Shown: positions 27,037 to 37,459, counted from the first letter of the stretch. The stretch: DNA of 64,000 nt from Planctomicrobium piriforme (GCF_900113665.1 NZ_FOQD01000005.1:186001-250000), one strand, 5' to 3'. Notes: generated from the sequence alone by a model not told the origin. Numbers and translations: made by a program.

Positions 27037-27134
27037 GCCGGATGAGCGAGCGGATACGTGAAACATGGCGGTTTCGTCGTAACCATCCGCGCTCGCAGGG
27101 CCATCCGCTCCACTACTGACCATGCCACCCGCCG
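27037..27134. repeat. 98-bp repeat, copy C
   Basis: Full-length copy, same orientation as A and B, ending 10 bp from the stop codon of the small minus-strand membrane gene. Confidence 0.9.
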
Positions 27135-27144
27135 CCATACCGCA

Positions 27145-27393
27145 TTAAGGAGTAGTTCTGCTTTCAAGTGCCCCGGCAATGGTGTTGGCTGTCAATCCGA
27201 GAACACCGCAGACGACTCCGGCAAAACAGATATACACGGGAACCAGGCTTGGCCCATAGGTTTCTTGCGTAATGAAATTGTATCTCCAGTAAAAGGAGAT
27301 CACCCCATTTACAAGAACGATGGCGGCAATCACCATCATGGCTGCCGCAACACGACGCAAGAGCGTCGCGGCTCGGTTATTTGTTGTTGCCAT
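27145..27393 (-). CDS. Small two-helix membrane protein
   Basis: 82 residues, GAGG 7 bases before the ATG. Two hydrophobic helices (about 15-34 and 48-70), the first preceded by Arg residues (LLRRVAA), suggest an inner-membrane hairpin. No recognised family. It ends next to copy C of the 98-bp repeat. Confidence 0.6.
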   Translation of the reverse strand: MATTNNRAATLLRRVAAAMMVIAAIVLVNGVISFYWRYNFITQETYGPSLVPVYICFAGVVCGVLGLTANTIAGALESRTTP

Positions 27394-27437
27394 GGCCCCA
27401 CCTCATCTTTAGTTGAGACGACCGTTCAGTGGTGCGC

Positions 27438-28457
<1,020 letters not shown>

Positions 28458-28630
28458 GCTGCGGCTCGGATCGAGTGTGCGAGGGACGAGATTTTGTGTC
28501 CGATTGTGGGCAACGGCCCGCCGCCATGCAACGGTTCGGCTGGAATGTCAGGCCGGGATTGTGTACATCGGGGGACTGTGAACCTGTCGGACGGACGGGG
28601 GTCTGTACCCGAAATCGGGGACAATACAAA

Positions 28631-28714
28631 AACCCTCACCCCGGCCCTCTCCCTGCAAGGGCGAGGGAGCGATCAAACACCTGACTGTTCACTGATGACT
28701 GACAACTGACGACT
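28631..28714. repeat. Common intergenic hairpin plus heptamer tract
   Basis: 28631-28668 is a ccctcacc...gcgaggg hairpin of a type common in intergenic DNA. 28681-28714 holds 7-bp units (actgttc, actgatg, actgaca, actgacg), ending 18 bp before the argG start. Confidence 0.7.
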
Positions 28715-28731
28715 TTTTACCCGAGGCTTCC

Positions 28732-29949
28732 ATGTCGAATTCTGTGGTGCTCGCCTATAGCGGCGGGCTGGATACGTCGGTTCTGGTCGGCTGGCTGATG
28801 GACCAGGGTTATGACGTTCACTGCCTGTACGTCGACCTGGGACAGCCTGGCGAAGACCGCGAGGCGATGCTGAAGAAGGCACTCGACATCGGGGCGAAAA
28901 CGGCCGTTGCGGTCGACGTGACCGAAGAACTCTGTCGCGACTTTGCGTTCCCCGTCCTGCAATGGCAGGCCCGTTACGAAAACATCTACCTGCTGGGAAC
29001 GTCGATCGCCCGTCCGCTGATTGCCAAGGCCTGTTTGCAGCGTGCCCGTGAAGTCGGGGCGACCGCCTTTGTGCATGGGGCAACCGGCAAGGGGAACGAC
29101 CAGTGCCGTTTCCAGTTGGCGGCGGAAGCCCTCGACCCGACGGTGAAGATCATCGCCCCGTGGCGGATGGAGTCTTTCCGCAAGCAGTTCCCCGGCCGCA
29201 CCGAAATGCTGGCCTACTGCGAGCAGAAGAAAATTCCGGTCAAAGCGACGACCAAGAAGCCGTATTCGTCCGACGAAAACTGCCTGCACATCAGCTACGA
29301 GGCCGGCAAGCTCGAAGACCCGGCGGTCGACGGGATTCCGGTGATCGATTTCGGAATGACGGTCTCGCCTCAGGAAGCCCCGGACAAGGAAACTTCGGTC
29401 ACCATCGGCTTCAAGTCCGGCGTGCCGGTCAGTCTGAACGGCAAAGAGGTCTCGGCTGCTCAAATGGTGCTGCAGCTCAATGACATTGCCGGCAAGAACG
29501 GCGTCGGCCGCATCGACATTGTCGAGAACCGGTTTGTGGGAATGAAGAGCCGCGGCGTGTACGAATCGCCAGGCATGACCTGTCTGTATGCCGCGCATCA
29601 GTCGCTCGAACAGTTGACGCTCGACCGCGATGCCGTGCATCTGCGCGATCGCATCAGTCCGGAAGTGGCCGAAATGGTCTACTACGGGTTCTGGTACTGC
29701 GCCAAGATGGACGCCCTGATGGCGTTCATCAATGAACTTCAGAAGCCGGTGACCGGAGAAGTGACGCTGGGCCTGTACAAGGGGAACGTCCGCGTCATGA
29801 GCCGCACGTCACCGCAGAGCCTGTACGACGAAGCGATTGCCTCGATGGAAGCCGGCGGGGACTACAACCAGACGGATGCCGAAGGCTTCCTGCGAATTCT
29901 GGGAGTTCCGCTGCGAGTCCAGGGCCGGGTCCGTCTCCGCGACTATTGA
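28732..29949 (+). CDS. argG: Argininosuccinate synthase
   Basis: 405 residues, the usual family length, with GAGG 5 bases upstream. It joins citrulline and aspartate using ATP in arginine synthesis (cytosol). The ATP pyrophosphatase P-loop is AYSGGLDTS (residues 8-16). Aspartate/citrulline-binding motifs follow: YLLGTSIARPLIAK, HGATGKGNDQCRFQ and SSDENCLHISYEAG. It is a single gene here; no other arginine gene is adjacent. Confidence 0.98.
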   Translation: MSNSVVLAYSGGLDTSVLVGWLMDQGYDVHCLYVDLGQPGEDREAMLKKALDIGAKTAVAVDVTEELCRDFAFPVLQWQARYENIYLLGTSIARPLIAKACLQRAREVGATAFVHGATGKGNDQCRFQLAAEALDPTVKIIAPWRMESFRKQFPGRTEMLAYCEQKKIPVKATTKKPYSSDENCLHISYEAGKLEDPAVDGIPVIDFGMTVSPQEAPDKETSVTIGFKSGVPVSLNGKEVSAAQMVLQLNDIAGKNGVGRIDIVENRFVGMKSRGVYESPGMTCLYAAHQSLEQLTLDRDAVHLRDRISPEVAEMVYYGFWYCAKMDALMAFINELQKPVTGEVTLGLYKGNVRVMSRTSPQSLYDEAIASMEAGGDYNQTDAEGFLRILGVPLRVQGRVRLRDY

Positions 29950-29972
29950 GTAGTGGGTTTCTAAATTGGCAA

Positions 29973-30029
29973 GCCGGGGGTGTGAACCTCCGGTTTCTTG
30001 AAACAGGGGATTGACATCCCCCGCTCGCC
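29973..30029. repeat. Short inverted-repeat element (gaaacagggg type)
   Basis: Arms gggggtgtgaacctccggtttc and gaaacaggggattgacatccccc face each other across three bases. It is related to the longer element at 47943-48024. Confidence 0.8.
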
Positions 30030-30044
30030 CCGCGGAAGCGACCG

Positions 30045-30087
30045 CTCAAAACGAAAACAGCCTGCTGACTTTGAGGTCAGCAGGCTG
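30045..30087 (-). terminator. Rho-independent terminator of pilin-like gene
   Basis: A perfect 12-bp stem (cagcctgctgac with gtcagcaggctg, 6-base loop). On the minus strand it is followed by TTTTCGTTTT, so it ends the transcript from 30447. Confidence 0.95.
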
Positions 30088-30120
30088 CGAATGTTCAGCA
30101 GAGTGTGAACAGCCGGTTCA

Positions 30121-30447
30121 TTAGAACGGGCCAGCACATTCAGCAACCGGGCTGTCGCAAGCGATAGCGGTGCAGTTAGCATCGCACTCGTCGATAGCGT
30201 CATGGAAGGTCGAGCCGTAGGTGCCGCTCTTCAGGGCGCCAGAAGCCTTCTCAGCGGTGAAGCCAGTGTAGTAGAAAGACTGGTTCAGGGCACCGATGGC
30301 GTGAGCCACGTCGTTCAGTTCTTCGACCACAGCGTACTGGACCTGGCTCAGGCCGACGATCAGTCCGAGGACGAGGATGGTGGCAACGAGGACGAGTTCA
30401 GCGGAGACGATGAAACCAGCTTCATCATTGAGCAGTTGACGGATCAT
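30121..30447 (-). CDS. Flp/TadE-like pilin-type small protein
   Basis: 108 residues. It begins MIRQLLNDEAGFIVSAELVLVATILVLGLIVGLSQVQYAVVEEL: a short charged leader, then a single hydrophobic helix with an internal Glu, as in type IVb (Flp) or TadE-like pseudopilins. The C-terminal 30 residues contain four Cys (CDANC, ACDS, AECAG), which may form disulfides outside the cell. No secretion ATPase or prepilin peptidase gene is adjacent, so assembly would depend on genes elsewhere. It has its own strong terminator, suggesting abundant monocistronic expression. Confidence 0.8.
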   Translation of the reverse strand: MIRQLLNDEAGFIVSAELVLVATILVLGLIVGLSQVQYAVVEELNDVAHAIGALNQSFYYTGFTAEKASGALKSGTYGSTFHDAIDECDANCTAIACDSPVAECAGPF

Positions 30448-30686
30448 TGTAGAGTTCCCAAATTTTTTTTGTGATGGTGTTGGTAAGTAGTGCGTGTTCC
30501 CCGACCAGGTCTGATCCTCCCGGAAGGGTGCAGAAAGCCCGTCACACTGACTTGTGACCAGCGACCGGTCCGGCAGGAGTCAGCCTGCCATTCCCGTCTT
30601 GTCTCGCGACTCGCCATCGCACCGTGCGGCGAATCACCGACCCGTTTTTTGCGCGTCGCACTCGGGCGACCTTTGATGAGAAGGAC

Positions 30687-30986
30687 TTAAGCAGGCAGTG
30701 TGCCGCGATGCATCATCCCGCGTTGCCAAAACGCCACAGCCAGGGAGTCGAGGCGTCGGAAAGCCTTATCCTCGCAGCCACTTAAGCCGTGTTTTTGAAA
30801 AGCAACACAGTGCAGCGCGATGATGCCGGCACACTGCGGCGAAAGAGAAACGCGCTCGGAGACCTGAACAGTTCGTTCAGCCGAGACATGCAGATTGACA
30901 ACCAGCGTCAGCAGTGGCTCGTCCGCGTGTTCGGTTGAAGCCACTGGCACTGGGATGGAGCGGTTGACACGGACAGGTCGATGCAC
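30687..30986 (-). CDS. Possible small protein, doubtful
   Basis: An open frame of about 99 codons from a GTG (30986) encodes a moderately protein-like sequence (PLLTLVVNLHVSAERTVQVSERVSL, then GIIALHCVAFQKHGL). The frame extends upstream to 31280 but that part opposes the aminotransferase gene and looks like shadow. There is no good ribosome-binding site. Otherwise I see nothing in 30448-31234. Confidence 0.25.
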   Translation of the reverse strand: MHRPVRVNRSIPVPVASTEHADEPLLTLVVNLHVSAERTVQVSERVSLSPQCAGIIALHCVAFQKHGLSGCEDKAFRRLDSLAVAFWQRGMMHRGTLPA

Positions 30987-31234
30987 CTGTCGTACCGGTT
31001 GTAGCGATTTCGCGGCTTCTGCCTGTTGAGACGTCTGTGCCGGTTTTCGTAACTGGATCGTTCTGAACGATTTGCCGCGAACGGTGCGGCCAGGACTGCG
31101 GAGCTGAAGGCATGGAACGTCAAGCGGGTTCGTTTCAAAGGCTGAACATCCCGTCGGCAGGCGTGTCACGATCTGAACGCGCTCTCTATACTGCGGGCGA
31201 ACATCGTCCCCCGAACTCCTCCTACGAGACAGAG

Positions 31235-32353
31235 ATGAGCGAACGCTGGATTGCCGACCGGATGCGACATATCGACGCATCGGGAATTCGCAAGGTTTTC
31301 GACCTGGCGGCGAACATGACCAATCCGGTGAACCTGAGCATCGGTCAGCCGCACTTCGATACGCCTGAGCCGATCAAGGCGGCACTGCAAGAAGCGGTGA
31401 ACAGCGGCCGCAATGCTTACAGCCAGACGCAGGGGATCAAACCGCTGCTGGAGATGATTCAGACGGATGTTGACCAGCAATATGGTCACGGCGACCGCAA
31501 GGTGTTCATCACCAGCGGCACGAGCGGGGGCCTGATGCTCACGCTGTCGACGCTGCTCAATCCCGGCGACGAGGTGATCGTCTTTGACCCGTACTTCGTG
31601 ATGTACAAGCATCTGACGACGCTGGCCGGCGGAGTCATTCGGCCGATTTCCACTTATCCGGACTTCAAGATCCCGCTCGACAAGGTGCGAGCCGCCATCA
31701 ATGATCGCACGAAGCTCATCATTCTAAACAGCCCCAGCAATCCGACGGGTCATGTCGCCAGTGAAGCGGAAGTGCGCGGGCTGGCGGAACTTGCCAGGGA
31801 GCATGACGTCGCTCTGCTGAGCGACGAGATCTATGGGGCCTTCTGCTTTGACGAAGCGTTCGTCAGCCCGGCGAAGTTCAACGATCAGATTATTGTCATC
31901 GATGGTTTCAGCAAGTCGCACTCGATGACGGGCTGGCGGATCGGCTGGTGTCACGGGCCGGAGCATGTCCTGCAGCAGATGATCAAGCTGCAGCAGTTCA
32001 CATTCGTCTGCGCTCCGCATCCGGTCCAATGGGCCGCCTGCACGGCGTATCACTACGACATCACAGATCGGGTGGACGATTACCGCCGCAAACGCGACCT
32101 GTTGCGTAAGGAACTGGCCGACGATTTTGAAATCGATGGAGCCGAAGGGGCGTTCTATATGTTCCCGAAGGCTCCCTGGGGCACCGGAACCGAGTTCGTC
32201 AAAAAGGCGATCGAGAATCAGTTGTTGATTATTCCAGGAAACGTCTTCAGCAACTCGGACTCGCACTTCCGGATCTCGTATGCCGCGCCGGACGAAACGC
32301 TGCTGCGTGGAGCGGAGATTTTGCGGAAGGTGGCTCGATCCGGCGGAAAGTAA
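31235..32353 (+). CDS. Class I/II PLP-dependent aminotransferase
   Basis: 372 residues from ATG 31235; the frame is open upstream to 31112 but without family similarity. Fold-type I motifs: SIGQPHFDTPEPI, TSGTSGGLMLTL, NSPSNPTGHVAS, SDEIYGAFCFD, and Schiff-base Lys near 227 in DGFSKSHSMTGWRIGW; the final Arg lies in SHFRISYA. It probably transfers an amino group between an aspartate-like amino acid and 2-oxoglutarate; specificity is not readable. 26 bp upstream of a membrane protein gene, so possibly co-transcribed. Confidence 0.93.
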   Translation: MSERWIADRMRHIDASGIRKVFDLAANMTNPVNLSIGQPHFDTPEPIKAALQEAVNSGRNAYSQTQGIKPLLEMIQTDVDQQYGHGDRKVFITSGTSGGLMLTLSTLLNPGDEVIVFDPYFVMYKHLTTLAGGVIRPISTYPDFKIPLDKVRAAINDRTKLIILNSPSNPTGHVASEAEVRGLAELAREHDVALLSDEIYGAFCFDEAFVSPAKFNDQIIVIDGFSKSHSMTGWRIGWCHGPEHVLQQMIKLQQFTFVCAPHPVQWAACTAYHYDITDRVDDYRRKRDLLRKELADDFEIDGAEGAFYMFPKAPWGTGTEFVKKAIENQLLIIPGNVFSNSDSHFRISYAAPDETLLRGAEILRKVARSGGK

Positions 32354-32379
32354 CTCTCTCAAAATGAGACGGCGGCTTG

Positions 32380-33813
32380 ATGGGCACTCGTGACCACGAT
32401 CCGGCACTCGGGCGGCAGCCTGGAAGGGTTGCGGCGTGGGCCGGATTGCTGGTGATGGTTGCGATTGGCGGCGCGGGGTTGGCCGTCACAGGTCGGTTAC
32501 AAGCGGTACCCGTCAATGACACTCCGAGTTATCAGGACTTCTCGTTTCAGACCTGGCAGGGCTCGCTGGACAGTATTCGCACGCCGCTCTTTCCGCTGCT
32601 ACTCAAGACTGTAGAAGCGGCAACCGGCAGTCTGGCAGCGATGCCGACTGTCCACTTCTTGCTGTTTGCGGCGGCAGTTCTCGTGTTTCACGCGGGATTG
32701 CTGGCGAATGGTTGTTCGAGCGCCCGTAGTGCGGTTATCGCCGGGTCATTGCTGATCAGCAATATCTTGTGGGGGTATGTTTCGACGCTGGCAACGGACA
32801 CTGTGGCCGCCGCAGCCGGCGTGGCGGTGCTGGGGGCGATTCTACTTGTGGCTGGGACCCGGCAACGCGGCTTCAGCAACTGGTGGCTTTGGCTGCTGTT
32901 GAGCATTTTGGTGACAGTCGGCTGGCTGCTGCGCCCTGCGAATTTATTTCTCGTGCCGCTAACGATGATTGCGGTTCCGATGCTGCAGGTGAGCAATTCG
33001 TTACGCCTGCGCGGTTGGCGCTCGGCGCTGCGCTCCTTCCTGATCACATCAACTGTCGTCTGTGTTCCGTTACTGGCTTACTGTGGTTTGCGATCGAACG
33101 TCGTCGGGAAGTTCGGGATCGTCTCGTTTGGCGGCTATAACCTGATTGGCGTGACAGGACAGTTTCTCGACGCAGAACTCGTGCCCCAGCTTCCGGCAGA
33201 CTTGCAACCGTTGGCAAACGCCGCGCTGGCCCGAAAGACAGCACTTCCGGCCGACGAATTTCCGCTTCCACATGAGCCGCGGCTCCATTACATGCGAATG
33301 GAAGTGGGCTACGACGTTTACATCTGGAAGTTGTTCGTCCCGGCGGCACAAGAGGTATCCGGAAACAACGCGGCGGCTGTGAATACGCAGCTCAAGCAAC
33401 TGGGAGCGGCGTTGGCGATTCTTCGTCCCAGGGACTATGTCACCTGGTTGCTGAAAGCCGCGCGACAGGCGCTCTTCAAGCTGCTGGGAGACTTCACGCT
33501 CAACTATGCAGGCGGGCCAATGATGATGGGAACTGCCGTGCTCGCGATTCTAGCGACGTTGCGAAAATGGTCGAACCCAGCGGTTGCGGCAACACCCGAG
33601 GGAATGAAGATCATCAACATTCTCTTCTGTCTGGTTGCACTCTATGCCGGGCTGAGTCTGCTGCTGGTGATTCTCGTCTGCCCGCCGCTGGGGCGGATGA
33701 CCGATGCGGCGGCCATTGGACTCGCGCCATTGGTCGTTGCGGCGTTTTGTGAATTTACAGCACAACTGCTGATGAGACCGTCAGAAGAGCGTCGCCCGGT
33801 GGGCGACCCCTAA
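32380..33813 (+). CDS. Polytopic membrane protein, glycosyltransferase-like
   Basis: 477 residues with about nine to eleven hydrophobic helices. The first loop has NDTPSYQDFSFQTWQGSLDSIRTPLFPLLLK, resembling GT-C (ArnT/PMT-like) glycosyltransferases, where an acidic residue follows TM1 and an RTPLYP-type motif follows. The large outside loop has HEPRLHYMRMEVGYDVYIWKLF. Likely a lipid-linked-sugar-dependent transferase, but this is pattern-based only. The ATG at 32380 directly follows an alternative TTG. Confidence 0.75.
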   Translation: MGTRDHDPALGRQPGRVAAWAGLLVMVAIGGAGLAVTGRLQAVPVNDTPSYQDFSFQTWQGSLDSIRTPLFPLLLKTVEAATGSLAAMPTVHFLLFAAAVLVFHAGLLANGCSSARSAVIAGSLLISNILWGYVSTLATDTVAAAAGVAVLGAILLVAGTRQRGFSNWWLWLLLSILVTVGWLLRPANLFLVPLTMIAVPMLQVSNSLRLRGWRSALRSFLITSTVVCVPLLAYCGLRSNVVGKFGIVSFGGYNLIGVTGQFLDAELVPQLPADLQPLANAALARKTALPADEFPLPHEPRLHYMRMEVGYDVYIWKLFVPAAQEVSGNNAAAVNTQLKQLGAALAILRPRDYVTWLLKAARQALFKLLGDFTLNYAGGPMMMGTAVLAILATLRKWSNPAVAATPEGMKIINILFCLVALYAGLSLLLVILVCPPLGRMTDAAAIGLAPLVVAAFCEFTAQLLMRPSEERRPVGDP

Positions 33814-33824
33814 ACGGGCTGCAT

Positions 33825-34139
33825 TTAATCGTCCAGTCTCCAGACCTCGCGGACAGCGTGACAGGACGGGCTGTTGATTTCAAATTCCCGGCACGCGTCC
33901 GGGCGGATGTCGTAGTGCCGGCACTTTCTGGCTTCGCTGTCGAACCACATGCACGGGCTTTCCGTGATCTGCAATCGGACGTACCAGGTGGTCATGAATT
34001 CTTCGACGAGTTCAATCGGCACCCCCTTGGCTTGGGGCTCGTTGACCAGGTGGTCGATGCGGAACGGCGGGGCGCTGACTGTCTGGCAGCAGGCGCCGCA
34101 TCCATCGCAACTTGACAAAACTGGCAACGGTTTCGGCAT
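33825..34139 (-). CDS. YkgJ-type cysteine cluster protein
   Basis: 104 residues from the ATG at 34139; a GTG at 34220 would add a 27-residue unrelated leader. Cysteines follow the family pattern: SSCDGCGACCQTVSAPPF near the N-terminus, then SPCMWFDSEARKCRHYDIRPDACREFEIN. YkgJ/UPF0153 proteins are thought to bind zinc or an iron-sulfur cluster; function unknown. It converges on the membrane protein gene with an 11-bp gap. Confidence 0.88.
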   Translation of the reverse strand: MPKPLPVLSSCDGCGACCQTVSAPPFRIDHLVNEPQAKGVPIELVEEFMTTWYVRLQITESPCMWFDSEARKCRHYDIRPDACREFEINSPSCHAVREVWRLDD

Positions 34140-34301
34140 GAACGGAGTATTCTCGGCGCTGGTGGCGAAAGCTTTCAGATGACGGTCAACTGACCACCAT
34201 ATCCGATCCCGCAGTCGCACACAGTTGCAGCTTGCAGGAAATCCCCGATACTCCGGGAAGATTCAGATTTATCAAGAGACACATCACGACGGAGCACTGA
34301 A

Positions 34302-34805
34302 ATGCCGCAGGTCACGCTGAAGGGGAATCCCGTTCAACTCGGTGGAAAAGAATTGAAGACCGGAGACAAGGCTCCCGACTTCAAACTACAGAACAACGGC
34401 CTGGAAGACGTCGCCCTGGGGGCGTCCGCCGGGAAGACGCGAATCATCGCCACGATTCCGTCGCTCGACACCAGCGTCTGCCATATGGAAACCAAACGTT
34501 TCAATGACGAAGCCGCCAAGCTTGATAACGTCGAAATCCTGGTCGTCAGCACAGACCTGCCGTTCGGCCAGAAACGCTGGTGCGGCGCGGAAGGCGTCGA
34601 CAAGGTCGCCACGCTGAGCGATCACCGGACTGCGGAATTCGGCAAGTCGTACGGCGTGCTGATCGAAGGGGGCCCGCTCGACCGCTGCCTGTGCCGGGCG
34701 ATCTTCGTGGTCGGCGCGGACGACAAGCTGAAGTACGTCGAATACTGCTCCGAAATCGCCTCGCACCCGAACTACGAAGCGGTGCTGGCTGCCGCCAAAA
34801 GCTGA
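34302..34805 (+). CDS. tpx: Thiol peroxidase Tpx
   Basis: 167 residues, the usual Tpx length. It reduces hydrogen and alkyl peroxides using thioredoxin. Peroxidatic Cys60 lies in PSLDTSVCHMETKRF and resolving Cys94 in KRWCGAEGV, the spacing of atypical two-cysteine Tpx proteins. Conserved Tpx start: VTLKGNPVQLGG. Monocistronic; an inverted-repeat element follows 24 bp after the stop. Confidence 0.97.
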   Translation: MPQVTLKGNPVQLGGKELKTGDKAPDFKLQNNGLEDVALGASAGKTRIIATIPSLDTSVCHMETKRFNDEAAKLDNVEILVVSTDLPFGQKRWCGAEGVDKVATLSDHRTAEFGKSYGVLIEGGPLDRCLCRAIFVVGADDKLKYVEYCSEIASHPNYEAVLAAAKS

Positions 34806-34828
34806 AAGCTGACGTACTCGCATTCGCT

Positions 34829-34959
34829 CGAAATCCGAAGCACGAAATTTCAAATTCGAAACATATCCAAAATCCAAATCATTCAAAAACAGGGCGACCG
34901 GCACGTCGTAGATGTTTCGAAGATTCGGATTTGTTTCGAATTTCGTGCTTCGGATTTCG
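34829..34959. repeat. Hairpin element with 20-bp inverted ends
   Basis: cgaaatccgaagcacgaaat (34829-34848) is the exact reverse complement of 34940-34959. Internal AT-rich segments (ttcgaaa, attcgga) are also self-complementary. It fills the space between the convergent tpx and DUF3050 genes. Confidence 0.95.
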
Positions 34960-34996
34960 TATTTCCAGCGAAAGCTTTCCAAAGACTTCGCAGGAA

Positions 34997-35806
34997 CTAT
35001 TCAAGCGATTCCAGAATGCCGTCCCATAATCGCACCCGCATGTCGATCGCCTGCCTTCCGGCGGCGATCGCTGCGCGGCGACGGGCGTCGTCTTCACCGA
35101 CCAGCAGCGTAACCATGTGACGTGCGAGGGGGCCATGTTCGTCCCCATCCAGTTCGACATGCCGTTCGAGATAGTACCGGAAGCGTCCGCTCTCGATGTT
35201 CTGCTCCATCAGCGGCCGCAGCAATCGGGTGAACATCGCTGGAATGATGTCTTCGCGGCCATAACAGAACGCCGCCGCCACTTCCCACGGAGCGCCGCGT
35301 TCGGCGAGTTCGAGATTGAAGCGGACGAACTCCTTCGTCTGAGGATTGATGGCAATTTCGTCCAGACTCGCCAGCGCATGCCTGTCTTGCGACAGCTTCT
35401 GTATCAACTGTCGGACCGGTCGGGTGTCGGCGGCAATTTGATCCATCGCGGACAGATACAGGTCGAAATGGCTGGTGAAGCCGCCGCGTCCGTCGACATC
35501 GGATTCCTCGGCCAGCACGATCTCGTTGATGAATCGCGCGAGCCGCGGTTGCGACGGAGGAGTCCAGGGAAGAACGGTTCCGCAGAACTCCAACTGCAGC
35601 CGCTTCAGCAGCGTCATGAAGTCCCAGACGGCGAAAACGTGCTCGCGCATGAACTGCCGCAGCCGCGGCAGAGTGCTCACCGCTGCGTAAATCGGATGTG
35701 ACAAGAGCGCAGAAACCGCCGGCGCTAGGGCGGCGGCAATCTGGTCGTCGTCGGATTTCGTGGTGTCCGACACATCATCGTTTGGTTCGAAAAGTTGAAT
35801 CGTCAT
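34997..35806 (-). CDS. DUF3050 family protein (haem-oxygenase-like fold)
   Basis: 269 residues. Characteristic DUF3050 segments: HPIYAAVSTLPRLRQFMREHVFAVWDFMTLLKRLQ, RFINEIVLAEESD, SHFDLYLSAMDQI, AFCYGREDIIPAMF and YYLERHVELDGDEHGPLARHMV. These His and Glu residues are those expected of a haem-oxygenase-like or di-iron helical fold, consistent with an oxidase, but activity is unknown. It stands alone on the minus strand. Confidence 0.9.
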   Translation of the reverse strand: MTIQLFEPNDDVSDTTKSDDDQIAAALAPAVSALLSHPIYAAVSTLPRLRQFMREHVFAVWDFMTLLKRLQLEFCGTVLPWTPPSQPRLARFINEIVLAEESDVDGRGGFTSHFDLYLSAMDQIAADTRPVRQLIQKLSQDRHALASLDEIAINPQTKEFVRFNLELAERGAPWEVAAAFCYGREDIIPAMFTRLLRPLMEQNIESGRFRYYLERHVELDGDEHGPLARHMVTLLVGEDDARRRAAIAAGRQAIDMRVRLWDGILESLE

Positions 35807-36184
35807 CTATCAATTTTAGCCAGCGGCGGTTGCGAGAAGGGGAATGGAGTGAGAATTGTCGGTTCGTCGCGACGCAGAGAAAACGTCCAGAAATGGGTGC
35901 CCTGTTTTCTCCGTAACCTGTGCCCTGGTCTCATGATGAACCGCCACTAGAGGACGTACTGTGGACATCACAAAACATCACTCTTCCTCACAAGAGATTC
36001 ATTAAAGTGAACCTGTCAGCCGGTTTGAGTCTCTCCCAGCCTCCGGCGGCATTCTAGTCCGGCTCTCGGGAATTCCAGGGCAACAGAATCTCGTCTCGGG
36101 GACGAATTGTCGATAAAATCAGTCAGGAACGCACGCCGGGAATAATGCGCGCCGTTCACCCTGTTTCCACATTTTGGTGCCAGA
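35807..36184. other. Gene-free promoter region
   Basis: Divergent spacer between the DUF3050 and aminotransferase genes. No gene, tRNA or obvious repeat seen; presumably holds promoters for both. Confidence 0.5.
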
Positions 36185-37420
36185 ATGCGCAGTGAATCTG
36201 AAGTTCCGTTTGCTGACAACCCGTTCCTCGTGCCCGTCGCTGAGCGGATGAAGCGACTGCCGCCGTACCTGTTCGGCAAGATCAACAAGCTGAAATACCA
36301 GAAACGCGTGGCCGGGATCGACGTGATCGATCTCGGGATGGGCAACCCCACCGACCCGCCGCATCCGTTGATTCAAGAAAAGTTGGCCGACGCGCTCAAA
36401 GATTCCAAGAACCATCGCTACTCAGTGGCGAACGGCATCGGGAACCTGCGCCGCGAAGTCGCCAAACGCTATGAAAAGCGTTACGGCGCGAAGCTCAATC
36501 ACGACGACGAAGTCATCGCCTGCATTGGCTCAAAGGAAGGCTTCAGCCACATGTGTCTGGCGCTGATGGGACAAGGCGATACCGCGATCGTCCCGTCGCC
36601 AACCTTCCCGATTCACATGTACTCGGTGATTCTCGCCTCAGGCAATGTGATCTCGCTCGATGTGCGTGATCCGAGTGAATTCCTGCGGAACGTGGCCTAC
36701 ACCTGCGAGCATCTGTATCCGAAGCCGAAGGTAGTCATCGTCAACTTCCCGCACAATCCGTCGTCGACGGTGGTGGAAGCGGACTTCTACGTCGAGCTGG
36801 TGAAGCTCGCCAAGATGTACGGCTTTCTGGTCATCAGCGATTTCGCCTACGCCGACATCTGCTACGACGACTACAAGGCCCCCAGCTTTCTCGCGACGCC
36901 AGGTGCTTTGGATGTCGGGGTCGAACTGACCACCATGAGCAAAAGCTACAGCATGGCCGGGTGGCGTATCGGCTTCTGCTGCGGTAACCGCGAAATGGTC
37001 CGCGCCCTGGCGACCATCAAAGGTTACTACGACTACGGGATCTTTCAGGCGATTCAGATCGCCGCCATCGTGGCCATGCGTCACTGCGATGAGATGATCG
37101 ACGAGCTCTGCGTCGAGTATCAGTCGCGCCGCGACATCCTGTGCGAGGGGCTCAGCCGACTCGGCTGGGAAATTGAAAAGCCCAAAGCCGGCATGTTCGT
37201 CTGGGCGAAGATTCCCGAACCGTATGCCGCGATGGGCTCGATCGACTTCTCGATGAAACTGCTGGAAGAAGGGGGTGTGGCCGTCAGCCCTGGCCGCGGA
37301 TTCGGTGACGACGGTGAAGGCTACCTGCGACTGGCGATCGTCGAAAACGGCCAGCGCCTGCGACAGGCCGTCCGCGAAATCGGTCGCTGCACCCGAGTCG
37401 AAGCCGCCAAGGCGTCGTAA
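36185..37420 (+). CDS. AlaC/DapL-type PLP aminotransferase
   Basis: 411 residues. MKRLPPYLFGKINKLKYQKR, DLGMGNPTDPPHPLI, GSKEGFSHMCLALM, NFPHNPSSTVVE, SDFAYADICYDDYKAPS and Schiff-base Lys near 253 (TTMSKSYSMAGWRIGFCCGN) fit the glutamate-pyruvate (AlaC) and LL-diaminopimelate aminotransferase group. The role is probably alanine or lysine biosynthesis; the sequence alone does not separate the two. Its own terminator follows. Confidence 0.93.
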   Translation: MRSESEVPFADNPFLVPVAERMKRLPPYLFGKINKLKYQKRVAGIDVIDLGMGNPTDPPHPLIQEKLADALKDSKNHRYSVANGIGNLRREVAKRYEKRYGAKLNHDDEVIACIGSKEGFSHMCLALMGQGDTAIVPSPTFPIHMYSVILASGNVISLDVRDPSEFLRNVAYTCEHLYPKPKVVIVNFPHNPSSTVVEADFYVELVKLAKMYGFLVISDFAYADICYDDYKAPSFLATPGALDVGVELTTMSKSYSMAGWRIGFCCGNREMVRALATIKGYYDYGIFQAIQIAAIVAMRHCDEMIDELCVEYQSRRDILCEGLSRLGWEIEKPKAGMFVWAKIPEPYAAMGSIDFSMKLLEEGGVAVSPGRGFGDDGEGYLRLAIVENGQRLRQAVREIGRCTRVEAAKAS

Positions 37421-37459
37421 TCGGCGACCTTTGTCCCGAAATGAAGTTGAGAACCATTC

